Positions 1-6,638 of a stretch of 13,922 nt of DNA are shown here, piece after piece. Positions within the stretch are counted from its first letter, which is position 1. Each line of letters begins with the position of its first letter. Both the position numbers and the translations under genes were made by a program. This DNA is from JBEGQX01 sp041180805 (GTDB taxonomy: Bacteria > Planctomycetota > Planctomycetia > Gemmatales > Gemmataceae), in NCBI GenBank assembly GCA_041180805.1, contig JBEGQX010000021.1:1-13922 (forward strand), written 5' to 3'. The notes under the pieces are model-generated. The model ran no database searches. It was not told the DNA's origin and saw only the letters and a program-made list of their open reading frames with translations.

Positions 1-2
1 CC

Positions 3-458
3 TGTGCGGATATGTATGTGGATGATTTTGATGGGGATGGATTGAACGATGTTGTAAGCACATCGGCCCATAAATTTGGTATTTGGTGGCACAAACAGTT
101 GCCAGGAAAGAACAAAGAGGCGGAATTCAATACAAGAGTGCTGTTCCCAGAGCTAATTTCCGAAACTCACGCTTGCCATTATCTTGATTTGGATGGCGAT
201 GGTGTGAAGGACCTTGTTACTGGCAAACGATGGTATTCCCATGGAAGGTCGGAACCAGGATCCAATTGGCCACCTTGTGTTTATTTGCTGAAAGGCAAAA
301 AGGGTTCGGATGGGATCGTGACGTTTTCGCCTTTTGTAATTGATAATGATTCGGGAGTTGGTACCCAATTTACAATTGCGGATATCAATGGTGATGGGAA
401 ACCTGACATTATCACCTCCAATAAAAAAGGCACCTACTTGCTCGAGCAGGTTAAGTAA
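3..458 (+). CDS. FG-GAP/VCBS repeat protein, C-terminal part (5' end outside window)
   Basis: The frame is open to the left edge, so this is the 3' end of a longer gene; the first in-frame ATG at 12 is probably internal. About 152 residues are visible. Three Asp-rich calcium-binding-like loops of FG-GAP/VCBS type are seen: DFDGDGLND near the start, DLDGDGVKD in the middle and DINGDGKPD near the end, each followed by hydrophobic beta-strand residues (VV, LVTG, IITS). Such repeats build beta-propeller blades in secreted or surface proteins, and stand-alone proteins of this kind are abundant in planctomycetes. No catalytic motif is visible; the role (binding, adhesion or an enzyme domain upstream) cannot be judged. 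The gene ends in TAA and is followed by a hairpin terminator, so it is probably transcribed separately from the next gene. Confidence 0.85.
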   Translation, partial: CADMYVDDFDGDGLNDVVSTSAHKFGIWWHKQLPGKNKEAEFNTRVLFPELISETHACHYLDLDGDGVKDLVTGKRWYSHGRSEPGSNWPPCVYLLKGKKGSDGIVTFSPFVIDNDSGVGTQFTIADINGDGKPDIITSNKKGTYLLEQVK

Positions 459-484
459 AAGGTTTGCCTGTTGATGGAATTCTT

Positions 485-513
485 GATCAGTCGAATCGAG
501 GGTTCGGCTGATC
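485..513 (+). terminator. hairpin terminator after the VCBS gene
   Basis: A 12-bp inverted repeat (485-496 with 502-513) contains two G-T wobbles and a 5-base loop, CGAGG. A T-rich stretch (TCTTTGG then TTTTT, to 526) follows, though the T run does not start right at the stem. It sits 27 bases after the VCBS stop and before the Shine-Dalgarno of the next gene, as expected for an intrinsic terminator that separates the two. Confidence 0.7.
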
Positions 514-546
514 TCTTTGGCTTTTTAAGGATTCTGGGAGGATGCT

Positions 547-1845
547 ATGGCAGGTTTTGGGTTGATTTTATGGTCGCTATTCTCTTTTATCGGTTTTCAG
601 GAAGCCAAGCCTGACATTCATTCCGATTTCAAGGATCAATCAGGCTCTCTTTTGGATTTGTATAAGCACCTTCACGCAAACCCAGAACTGTCCCTTCAGG
701 AGTTTCAGACCGCGAAAAGGATGGCCAAAGAACTTTCCGAATTGGGATTTGAGGTTCATGAGAAGATTGGCGGCACAGGGGTTGTGGGAATCCTAAGGAA
801 TGGTACCGGCCCCACGATTCTTGTTCGAACGGACATGGATGCCCTTCCGGTTCTGGAAAACACCGGGCTTCCTTTTGCCAGTAAGGTTTCAGCTAGGATC
901 GATTCCGGGCTGGTTTCTCCAGTAATGCATGCGTGCGGTCACGATGTGCACATGACTTGCTGGGTTGGCACAGCCAGGCTTTTGGTAAAAACCAAGAGTA
1001 AATGGTCTGGGACTTTGTTCTTTGTGGCTCAACCTGCCGAAGAAATCGGGGTTGGTGCCAGGGCCATGCTGGAAGATGGGTTGTTCAAAAGGTTTCCCAA
1101 GCCTGATTATTGCTTGGCACTGCATTGCGACCCGACCAAGGAATCTGGTTCCATTGCGGTTTGCGAAGGGCCTGCTTTTGCTAATGTGGATTCCGTGGAT
1201 ATCACAGTGAAGGGAAAAGGTGGGCACGGCGCATTTCCCCATAACACAGTTGATCCGATTGTTTTGTCCGCCAAAATCATCATGGATTTGCAGACCCTGG
1301 TAAGCAGGGAGACAAATCCTTTGGACCCTGCCGTGGTAACGGTGGGTTCGATTCATGGTGGAACCAAGCACAACATCATACCGGGAGAGGTGAAATTACA
1401 ATTAACTATACGCTCCATGCGGGATGAAGTCCGAGAAAACCTTTTAAAGGGGATCGAAAGACTTTCCAAGTCGGCAGCCGATGGGGCACGCGCCCCGGAA
1501 CCCATGATTACGCTTCGAAAAAATGAGTTTACTCCAGCCCTAAACAACGACCCAAAGCTTACCAGGGAGTTAATAAACCATTGGGAAGCTCTTCTCGGCA
1601 AGGAAAAGGTCAAAATTCGTGAACCTTTGATGGGCGGAGAAGACTTTAGCCGTTATGGCAGGGAAGGTGTTCCCGCTTGCATGTTCTTTTTGGGAACTGT
1701 CCCCAAGAAGAATTTTGAAGAGAAAAATGCCCAACTGCCTTCTTTACATTCGGAATTCTACAAGCCTGATGCCCCTGTTTGCATTGAAACAGGGACAATC
1801 GCCATGGCTTCGGCGGTTTTGAATCTCTTTGGAAAAAAGCGCTAG
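547..1845 (+). CDS. M20 family metallo-amidohydrolase (IAA-amino acid hydrolase / hippurate hydrolase type)
   Basis: A 432-residue M20D-type peptidase/amidohydrolase that should release an amino acid or acid from an N-acyl or amide-linked substrate using a two-metal centre. Expected ligands are present: C130 and H132 (MHACGHD), E165/E166 (QPAEE), H193 (LHCD) and H401 (SLHSEFY). Also seen are RTDMDALP at 94-101 and MGGEDF at 362-367. The central lid/dimerisation domain starts near the KGKGGHGAFPHNTVDP stretch. The start is secure: GGGAGG lies 5 bases upstream of the ATG and an in-frame TAA sits at 526. The N-terminus (about residues 2-17) is a hydrophobic helix followed by polar sequence, suggesting a signal peptide or membrane anchor, but it has no Lys or Arg before the hydrophobic core, which is unusual. 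The substrate is not predictable. Its stop codon overlaps that of the convergent aminotransferase gene. Confidence 0.93.
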   Translation: MAGFGLILWSLFSFIGFQEAKPDIHSDFKDQSGSLLDLYKHLHANPELSLQEFQTAKRMAKELSELGFEVHEKIGGTGVVGILRNGTGPTILVRTDMDALPVLENTGLPFASKVSARIDSGLVSPVMHACGHDVHMTCWVGTARLLVKTKSKWSGTLFFVAQPAEEIGVGARAMLEDGLFKRFPKPDYCLALHCDPTKESGSIAVCEGPAFANVDSVDITVKGKGGHGAFPHNTVDPIVLSAKIIMDLQTLVSRETNPLDPAVVTVGSIHGGTKHNIIPGEVKLQLTIRSMRDEVRENLLKGIERLSKSAADGARAPEPMITLRKNEFTPALNNDPKLTRELINHWEALLGKEKVKIREPLMGGEDFSRYGREGVPACMFFLGTVPKKNFEEKNAQLPSLHSEFYKPDAPVCIETGTIAMASAVLNLFGKKR

Positions 1846-2999
1846 GCAGCCTTGGTGGATTTGGTCCTCAGGAAGTTAGCACAGCTTTTGACAACAGTTC
1901 TCTGTTGTTCCTCGGTGATTTCAGGAAACATGGGCAACGCCATGACTTCCTTGCAGGCGGCCTCGCTGGCCGGGAAGTCACCTTCCTTGTAACCCAAAAA
2001 CTGCAGGCATTCCTGCAAGTGTAAAGGAAGGGGATAATAGATCTCGCAGCCGATTTTTTCCGATTTCAAATGGTTGACCAGATTGTCTCGCTGACCATTG
2101 GCAACCCTGACAACATATTGGTTGAAAGTGTGCCGTCTGTTTGGCTTTACAATAGGCTTGCGTAGGAACCCTGAAAGATTTTCTTCTTCAATAATTCGAT
2201 CATACCTTTTGCCTGCCTGTTGGCGAAGTTCCAGCCAGGTTTCCAGGTAATTCATCTTAACATTGCAGAACGCTGCCTGTATGGCATCCATTCTCGCGTT
2301 CCAGCCAAGCAGCTTGTGGTAGTACTTGGGTTCCATTCCATGTACACGAAGGCAAGCCATTTTGTTGGCCCAATCTGCATCATTGGTAACCACCATGCCG
2401 CCTTCACCAAAAGCACCAAGGTTTTTGGTTGGATAAAAACTCAAGCAAGCCATTGCGCCGAGGCTGCCGACTTTTTTGCCTTGGTATTCTGAACCCAAGG
2501 ACTGGGCACCATCTTCGATCACGAGCAGGTTATGTCTTTCCGCAATTCTCCAGATCGGTTCCATCTCGGCGCATTGGCCATAAAGATGCACAGGGATGAT
2601 AGCCTTGGTCTTTTTGGTGACCTTATTTTCAATCTGTAGCGGATCGATGTTGAAAGTTTGGGTGTCGATGTCTGTAAAAACCGGGGTGGCTCCAGTGCGG
2701 CAAACAGCACCGGCAGTGGCAAAAAAGGTAAAAGGTGGAATGATAACTTCATCACCGGGTCCTATGCCTGCTGCAACCAGGGCTAGTAAAAGCGCATCAC
2801 TTCCCGAATTACAGCTGACACCATAATTCACTCCGCAGAACTGGCTTACCCTGCGTTCGAATTCTGAAACTTCAGGGCCCAAGATTGCCTGCCCGGATGC
2901 AAGAACTCGCAGGGCTGCCGCTTCCAGTTCCTGCTTTAGAGTTTTGTATTGGGCTTGTAAATCACACAGTGGCACACCTTGAGGCTGATTCCCTGCCAT
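1842..2999 (-). CDS. DegT/DnrJ/EryC1/StrS family PLP-dependent sugar aminotransferase
   Basis: A 385-residue (with this start) aspartate-aminotransferase-fold enzyme that probably moves an amino group from glutamate to a keto sugar attached to a nucleotide, as in WbpE- or PseC-like steps of surface-glycan or amino-sugar synthesis. The Schiff-base lysine is K192 in SFYPTKNLGAFGEGG; VIEDGAQSLG holds the PLP-contacting D163 and Q166; the N-terminal CNSGSDALLLAL contacts the cofactor phosphate. The frame is open upstream to 3056, but AAGGAG (3011-3006) lies 6 bases before the ATG at 2999 and 3 before the adjoining ATG at 3002, while no Shine-Dalgarno precedes the ATG at 3056. The shorter start also fits the family, which begins close to the VPLCDLQAQY segment. 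It is divergent from a GT2 glycosyltransferase, which supports a glycan role. The exact sugar cannot be told. Confidence 0.92.
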   Translation of the reverse strand: MAGNQPQGVPLCDLQAQYKTLKQELEAAALRVLASGQAILGPEVSEFERRVSQFCGVNYGVSCNSGSDALLLALVAAGIGPGDEVIIPPFTFFATAGAVCRTGATPVFTDIDTQTFNIDPLQIENKVTKKTKAIIPVHLYGQCAEMEPIWRIAERHNLLVIEDGAQSLGSEYQGKKVGSLGAMACLSFYPTKNLGAFGEGGMVVTNDADWANKMACLRVHGMEPKYYHKLLGWNARMDAIQAAFCNVKMNYLETWLELRQQAGKRYDRIIEEENLSGFLRKPIVKPNRRHTFNQYVVRVANGQRDNLVNHLKSEKIGCEIYYPLPLHLQECLQFLGYKEGDFPASEAACKEVMALPMFPEITEEQQRTVVKSCANFLRTKSTKAA

Positions 3000-3130
3000 C
3001 ATTGTCTCCTTCTTGGGCATTTCATCGACCATGAATCCATGCCTAGTGGTTCCCATAAATTACTTTCTTATCGTGCAATATTGTGTCTGTTTGTGTCAAT
3101 GCCGGATCAGATTTGGAAGTGTGGTTGAGC

Positions 3131-3162
3131 TTGACCTGTTTGGGGTAAAAACTTCATATAAG
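3131..3162 (+). promoter_or_regulatory. possible sigma70-type promoter for the GT2 gene
   Basis: In the divergent gap there is TTGACC (3131-3136), five of six matches to the -35 consensus, and TATAAG (3157-3162), five of six to the -10, read on the + strand. The spacer is 20 bases, longer than the usual 16-18, so this is only a candidate. The GT2 start codon is 35 bases downstream. Confidence 0.3.
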
Positions 3163-3196
3163 TTCTTCTGGATTCTAAACTTTGAAAGAAGACGAC

Positions 3197-4003
3197 ATGC
3201 AAAATTCCCAGTTGGATGCCCTTAATGCTCAGAATGAAAAAATAGCAAACCTTGAGCAAATGTTTGGAACCAATATTTGCAAGTCCCTTGGCCTGTACAA
3301 AATTCCAGAAAACTTCCTCCTAAGTGTGGTGATACCTGTTTACAACGAAAAACGTTGGATCGCGGAGGTCTTAAGGCGTGTTCGCGAAGTGCCTATCCCC
3401 AAGGAAATCATTCTTGTGGATGACGTGAGTACTGATGGCACCAGGGAACTTCTCCCTTCTTTGGCGGATGAGAACACAAAAATCATTTTGAAAGAGGTAA
3501 ACCAGGGTAAAGGCGCTGCCTTGCGGGATGGATTCAAACTGTGCACCGGAAATGTGATTTTAATTCAAGATGCTGACTTGGAGTATGAACCTTGCGAATA
3601 CCCTGTGCTTTTGCAGCCGATTATTGAAGGCAGGGCCGATGTTGTTTACGGATCAAGGTTTATAGGTGAAAAGCACCGGGTGCTTTATTTCTGGCACATG
3701 ATGATCAACAAGGGATTAACGGTTCTTTCCAATATGTTTACAAACCTGAACCTGACAGACATGGAGACCTGCTACAAGGTTTTTCGCCGGGAGGTTCTGG
3801 ATGGAATGAATTTGAAATCCAATCGATTTGGCTTTGAACCGGAATTTACCGCCAAGATAGCCAAGAAAAAGAATCCAGCCTGGAAAATATTTGAGGTTCC
3901 CATCAGCTATAATGGAAGGACGCATGCTGAAGGAAAGAAAATTGGCTTAAAGGACGGATTTAACGCCCTCTATTGCATCATTCGATACAGATTTTTTAAT
4001 TAA
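3197..4003 (+). CDS. family 2 glycosyltransferase (dolichyl-phosphate mannosyltransferase-like)
   Basis: A 268-residue GT-A fold transferase of the bacterial DPM1-like group, moving a sugar from a nucleotide donor to a lipid carrier or glycan. The fold begins near residue 42 with LSVVIPVYNE. The nucleotide-binding acidic pair is D75/D76 (LVDDVSTDGT) and the metal-binding DxD is D125-A-D127 (QDADLEYEP). GSRF and TDMETCYKVFRRE, typical of this group, follow. There is no transmembrane segment, so it is probably cytosolic or peripheral. The frame could start at a TTG at 3182, but the ATG at 3197 is preferred; the Shine-Dalgarno is weak either way (a purine-rich GAAAGAAG). Residues 1-40 are a polar, probably helical extension not needed for the fold. 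It is divergent from a sugar aminotransferase, so a shared role in surface polysaccharide is inferred. It converges on asnS with one base between the stops. Confidence 0.92.
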   Translation: MQNSQLDALNAQNEKIANLEQMFGTNICKSLGLYKIPENFLLSVVIPVYNEKRWIAEVLRRVREVPIPKEIILVDDVSTDGTRELLPSLADENTKIILKEVNQGKGAALRDGFKLCTGNVILIQDADLEYEPCEYPVLLQPIIEGRADVVYGSRFIGEKHRVLYFWHMMINKGLTVLSNMFTNLNLTDMETCYKVFRREVLDGMNLKSNRFGFEPEFTAKIAKKKNPAWKIFEVPISYNGRTHAEGKKIGLKDGFNALYCIIRYRFFN

Positions 4004-4004
4004 G

Positions 4005-5390
4005 TTAGAAGTCCGCGGACCCAGGCGCCCTTGGATAGGGAATTACATCCCGGATGTTTGCCATCCCAGTGATGAATTGGACGCATCTTTCAAGGCCCAG
4101 GCCAAATCCTGCGTGCGGAACGGAACCATATCGCCTTAGGTCCAGGTACCACCAGTAATCTTCCGGATTCAGGTTGGAATCCCTCATGCGCTGCTCAAGG
4201 ACATCCAGACGATCCTCTCTTTGGCTTCCACCAATGATCTCGCCGATTCTAGGTACCAGTACATCCATGGCGCGAACGGTTTTACCATCGTCATTAAGGC
4301 GCATGTAAAAAGCCTTGATATCCCTGGGATAGTCGAAAAGGATCACGGGTCCCTTGAAGTGTTTTTCAGCCAGGTATCTTTCGTGTTCTGATTGCAGATC
4401 TTTTCCCCAGGCAATTGGGTATTCAAATTGTTCTCCCGATGCCAGCAGGATTTCCACGGCTTGGGTGTAGGAAATTCTTTGAAAATCTTTCTTTAAGACA
4501 AGGTCCAGGTTTTGTAGCAGCCCTTTCTCGATTCTTTCCTCAAAAAAGTTCATATCCTCCTTGCAGTTGGCTAGCACATCTTTGATGATTCTTTTGATGA
4601 AGTTTTCAGCAAGATCCATGTTGTCGTGGAGGTCGTTAAAGGCAACCTCCGGTTCAACCATCCAGAATTCAGCGAGATGTCTGGAAGTGTTGGAGTTTTC
4701 AGCCCTGAAGGTGGGGCCAAAGGTGTAGATTTTTCCCAGGGAGCAGGCGTAGGTTTCACCTTCAAGCTGTCCGCTTACCGTGAGAAATACAGGTTTTCCG
4801 AAGAAATCAGCCTTGGGGTCAACAGGTTTCCCAGGCTTGGAGATATCCAGGGTGGTCACCCGGAACATATGCCCTGCCCCTTCACAATCACTTGGGGTGA
4901 TAATGGGAGTATTCAGGTAAAGGAAACCCTGTTCCTGAAAAAAATCGTGGATGGACCTGCTGATTTGGTTGCGAACCCTTGCAACTGCCCCAAATGTGTT
5001 GGTTCTGGCCCTTAAGTGAGCCTGTGTCCGAAGATATTCAAAGGTGTGGCCTTTTTTTTGCATCGGGTAGGTTTGCCCATCCGACCAGCCATAAACATGA
5101 ATTCTTGATGCCACCAATTCCGTTGGCTGACCTTTGGCGGGGGAGGCCTGAATCAAGCCCTCTACTTCCACGCTGCACCCAGCACCCAGCCTAAGGACTT
5201 CCGAGGTATAATTTGGGAGATCCCCATTGGCGATGATTTGCAGGTTGGAAAAGCAGGAACCATCGTTCATTTCCAGAAAACTAAATCCGCCCTTGGAGTC
5301 TCTTCGAGTCCGAATCCAACCTCGAACTATGGAATGATTTCCCACCGCGGCAGGTTGCCTGGCCTGGAGAACATTGATTTTTGAGGACAT
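4005..5390 (-). CDS. asnS: asparaginyl-tRNA synthetase
   Basis: A 461-residue class IIb aminoacyl-tRNA synthetase that charges tRNA-Asn with asparagine using ATP. The N-terminal OB-fold anticodon domain (about residues 15-105) has IVRGWIRTRRDSKG. Class II motif 2 is GPTFRAENSNTSRHLAEF, nearly identical to my memory of E. coli AsnRS, and motif 3 is GFGLGLERCVQFITG. The length is close to E. coli AsnRS (466) and well short of bacterial AspRS, which has a large inserted domain that is absent here. The C-terminus PRAPGSADF replaces the usual PRxPxxxxF tail. The start is well supported by AAGGAAGGAA ending 4 bases before the ATG. It lies 106 bases downstream of thiSG on the same strand; co-transcription is possible but not shown, and I see no clear promoter or T-box-like leader in that gap. 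Confidence 0.97.
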   Translation of the reverse strand: MSSKINVLQARQPAAVGNHSIVRGWIRTRRDSKGGFSFLEMNDGSCFSNLQIIANGDLPNYTSEVLRLGAGCSVEVEGLIQASPAKGQPTELVASRIHVYGWSDGQTYPMQKKGHTFEYLRTQAHLRARTNTFGAVARVRNQISRSIHDFFQEQGFLYLNTPIITPSDCEGAGHMFRVTTLDISKPGKPVDPKADFFGKPVFLTVSGQLEGETYACSLGKIYTFGPTFRAENSNTSRHLAEFWMVEPEVAFNDLHDNMDLAENFIKRIIKDVLANCKEDMNFFEERIEKGLLQNLDLVLKKDFQRISYTQAVEILLASGEQFEYPIAWGKDLQSEHERYLAEKHFKGPVILFDYPRDIKAFYMRLNDDGKTVRAMDVLVPRIGEIIGGSQREDRLDVLEQRMRDSNLNPEDYWWYLDLRRYGSVPHAGFGLGLERCVQFITGMANIRDVIPYPRAPGSADF

Positions 5391-5496
5391 AGGATTCCTT
5401 CCTTGGTCGCTATTTGAGGCTTGTTAAAGAATTCTATTGCTGTTTTCCGATCAAATACCAGCATAAAAACTAAGATTCGTCATCAGGGATGCATGT

Positions 5497-6519
5497 CTAA
5501 GAGATTAATCCTTCCATGGGACTGGATGCCTGCGCGTACAGTTTTTTGCTTATTCTGCCCGCAAGGAAAGATAGTCTGCCGGCTATACAAGCGTTTTTCA
5601 TGGCTATGGCCATGGTTACAGGCTTTTTAGCCTGTGCTATGGCCGTATTTAGTAGAACCCCATCGCACCCGAGTTCCATGGCAAAAGCGACATCACTTGC
5701 GCATCCAACCCCGGCATCCACAACTACTGGATAATCGGCATCATCACCTTTCAGGTACTCAAGAATAATTCTTATGTTGTTGGGGTTCAAGATTCCCTGG
5801 CCACTGCCAATGGGGCTTCCCGCTGGCATGACGCAGGTCGCACCAGCTTTTTTAAGGCTTCTTGCCAATATTGGATCATCACTTGTGTAAGCCAGAACAT
5901 GAAAGCCATCCTTTACCAGGATTTCCGTGGCACGAAGGGTTTCCACGGGGTCAGGCAAAAGTGTTTTGGTGTCCCCAAGGCATTCCAGCTTAACCCATTG
6001 AGCGCCGGGGTTTTCTAGATTGGTCAGTAGCTCCCTGCCCAGACGAGCGTGGCGGATCGCATCATCCGCGCTAAAGCAGCCCGCAGTGTTGGGAAGTATG
6101 GTTAGATTCTTCAGATCAAGAAAATCCAGTATGTTTCTGCCAGTTTTGTCAGTTAGTCGCTCCCTGCGTACAGCAACGGTGGTAACTTCGCAAGCACTTG
6201 CATCCAGGGCCTCCCTCATGAGTTCAAGGGTGGAGTACTTCCCGGTTCCTGTAATGAGCCTGCTTTTGAAACTGAATGGACCCAGTTGCCAAGGCTTATC
6301 AAATGTTTCTTCCATGTTGCTACCTCCGCCAACTAAGGTTACCACTTCAACCTCATCATCCGGTTTCAGAATGGTTTGGTCGTGATTTTTTGCCGGTATT
6401 ACCATTCTGTTAAGTTCCACAGCAACCTTCTTGGGTTCCAGTTGCATTATGGAAATAAGCTGGCTGACCGTGCATCCCTCTGGCATAGACTTTAAAGAAC
6501 CGTTCAATTTGATTTCCAT
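5497..6519 (-). CDS. thiG: fused sulfur carrier ThiS - thiazole synthase ThiG
   Basis: A 340-residue fusion of two thiamine-pathway proteins. Residues 1-67 are ThiS-like (ubiquitin fold, MEIKLNGS at the start, ending VVTLVGGG), the carrier that delivers sulfur as a C-terminal thiocarboxylate. Residues about 72-340 are ThiG, the TIM-barrel enzyme that makes the thiazole phosphate from deoxyxylulose 5-phosphate, dehydroglycine/glycine imine and ThiS sulfur. ThiG marks are RLITGTGKY, LPNTAGC, K177 in QWVKLE (Schiff-base Lys by comparison with Bacillus ThiG), LLPDPVET, PIGSGQGILNP and DGVLLNTAI. The start is fixed by an in-frame TAA 4 codons upstream, yet it has no clear Shine-Dalgarno. An internal ATG (residue 69, 6315) has an excellent one, so ThiG may also be made alone (272 residues, normal ThiG length). 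ThiS normally needs a free Gly-Gly end, so the fused carrier would need cutting. I see no TPP riboswitch upstream. Confidence 0.95.
   Translation of the reverse strand: MEIKLNGSLKSMPEGCTVSQLISIMQLEPKKVAVELNRMVIPAKNHDQTILKPDDEVEVVTLVGGGSNMEETFDKPWQLGPFSFKSRLITGTGKYSTLELMREALDASACEVTTVAVRRERLTDKTGRNILDFLDLKNLTILPNTAGCFSADDAIRHARLGRELLTNLENPGAQWVKLECLGDTKTLLPDPVETLRATEILVKDGFHVLAYTSDDPILARSLKKAGATCVMPAGSPIGSGQGILNPNNIRIILEYLKGDDADYPVVVDAGVGCASDVAFAMELGCDGVLLNTAIAQAKKPVTMAIAMKNACIAGRLSFLAGRISKKLYAQASSPMEGLIS
6316..6327 (-). promoter_or_regulatory. internal Shine-Dalgarno for a ThiG-only start
   Basis: GGAGGT (6327-6322, - strand) is followed by a 6-base spacer (AGCAAC) and an ATG at 6315, in frame with ThiG. 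The same bases encode the last two glycines of the ThiS domain. This site is far stronger than anything ahead of the fusion's own start at 6519. Its use is inferred, not shown. Confidence 0.55.
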
Positions 6520-6638
6520 GTTATTGCTTTATGTATGGAATCCTGATGAAGTTAAGTGTTACCCTTGCTAGCTTCATATGATAAAGGAATAAGAATTGAA
6601 TTCCATCAAGTTGTAACCCCGTAGTGAATGGACCAGCC

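Noticed and set aside
889..1371. 160-codon open frame on the - strand inside the M20 gene
   Set aside because: Fully antisense to conserved M20 motifs and its translation resembles no family; a shadow frame.
3003..3056. Longer start for the sugar aminotransferase at 3056
   Set aside because: No Shine-Dalgarno there, extra N-terminal residues are not family-like, and a good AAGGAG sits just before the ATG at 2999.
4626..5015. 129-codon open frame on the + strand inside asnS
   Set aside because: It lies wholly antisense to a clear asnS gene, has no recognisable protein pattern, and reads as the reverse of conserved synthetase codons.
6020..6385. 121-codon open frame on the + strand inside thiSG
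   Set aside because: Antisense to conserved ThiG sequence, low-complexity Ser/Arg-rich translation, no Shine-Dalgarno; a shadow frame.
6520..6638. Possible TPP riboswitch ahead of thiSG
   Set aside because: The gap is only about 119 bases and, read on the - strand, lacks the CTGAGA element and a proper GATCTGGATAATGCC-like element; the CATCAGGATTCC stretch is only a loose resemblance.
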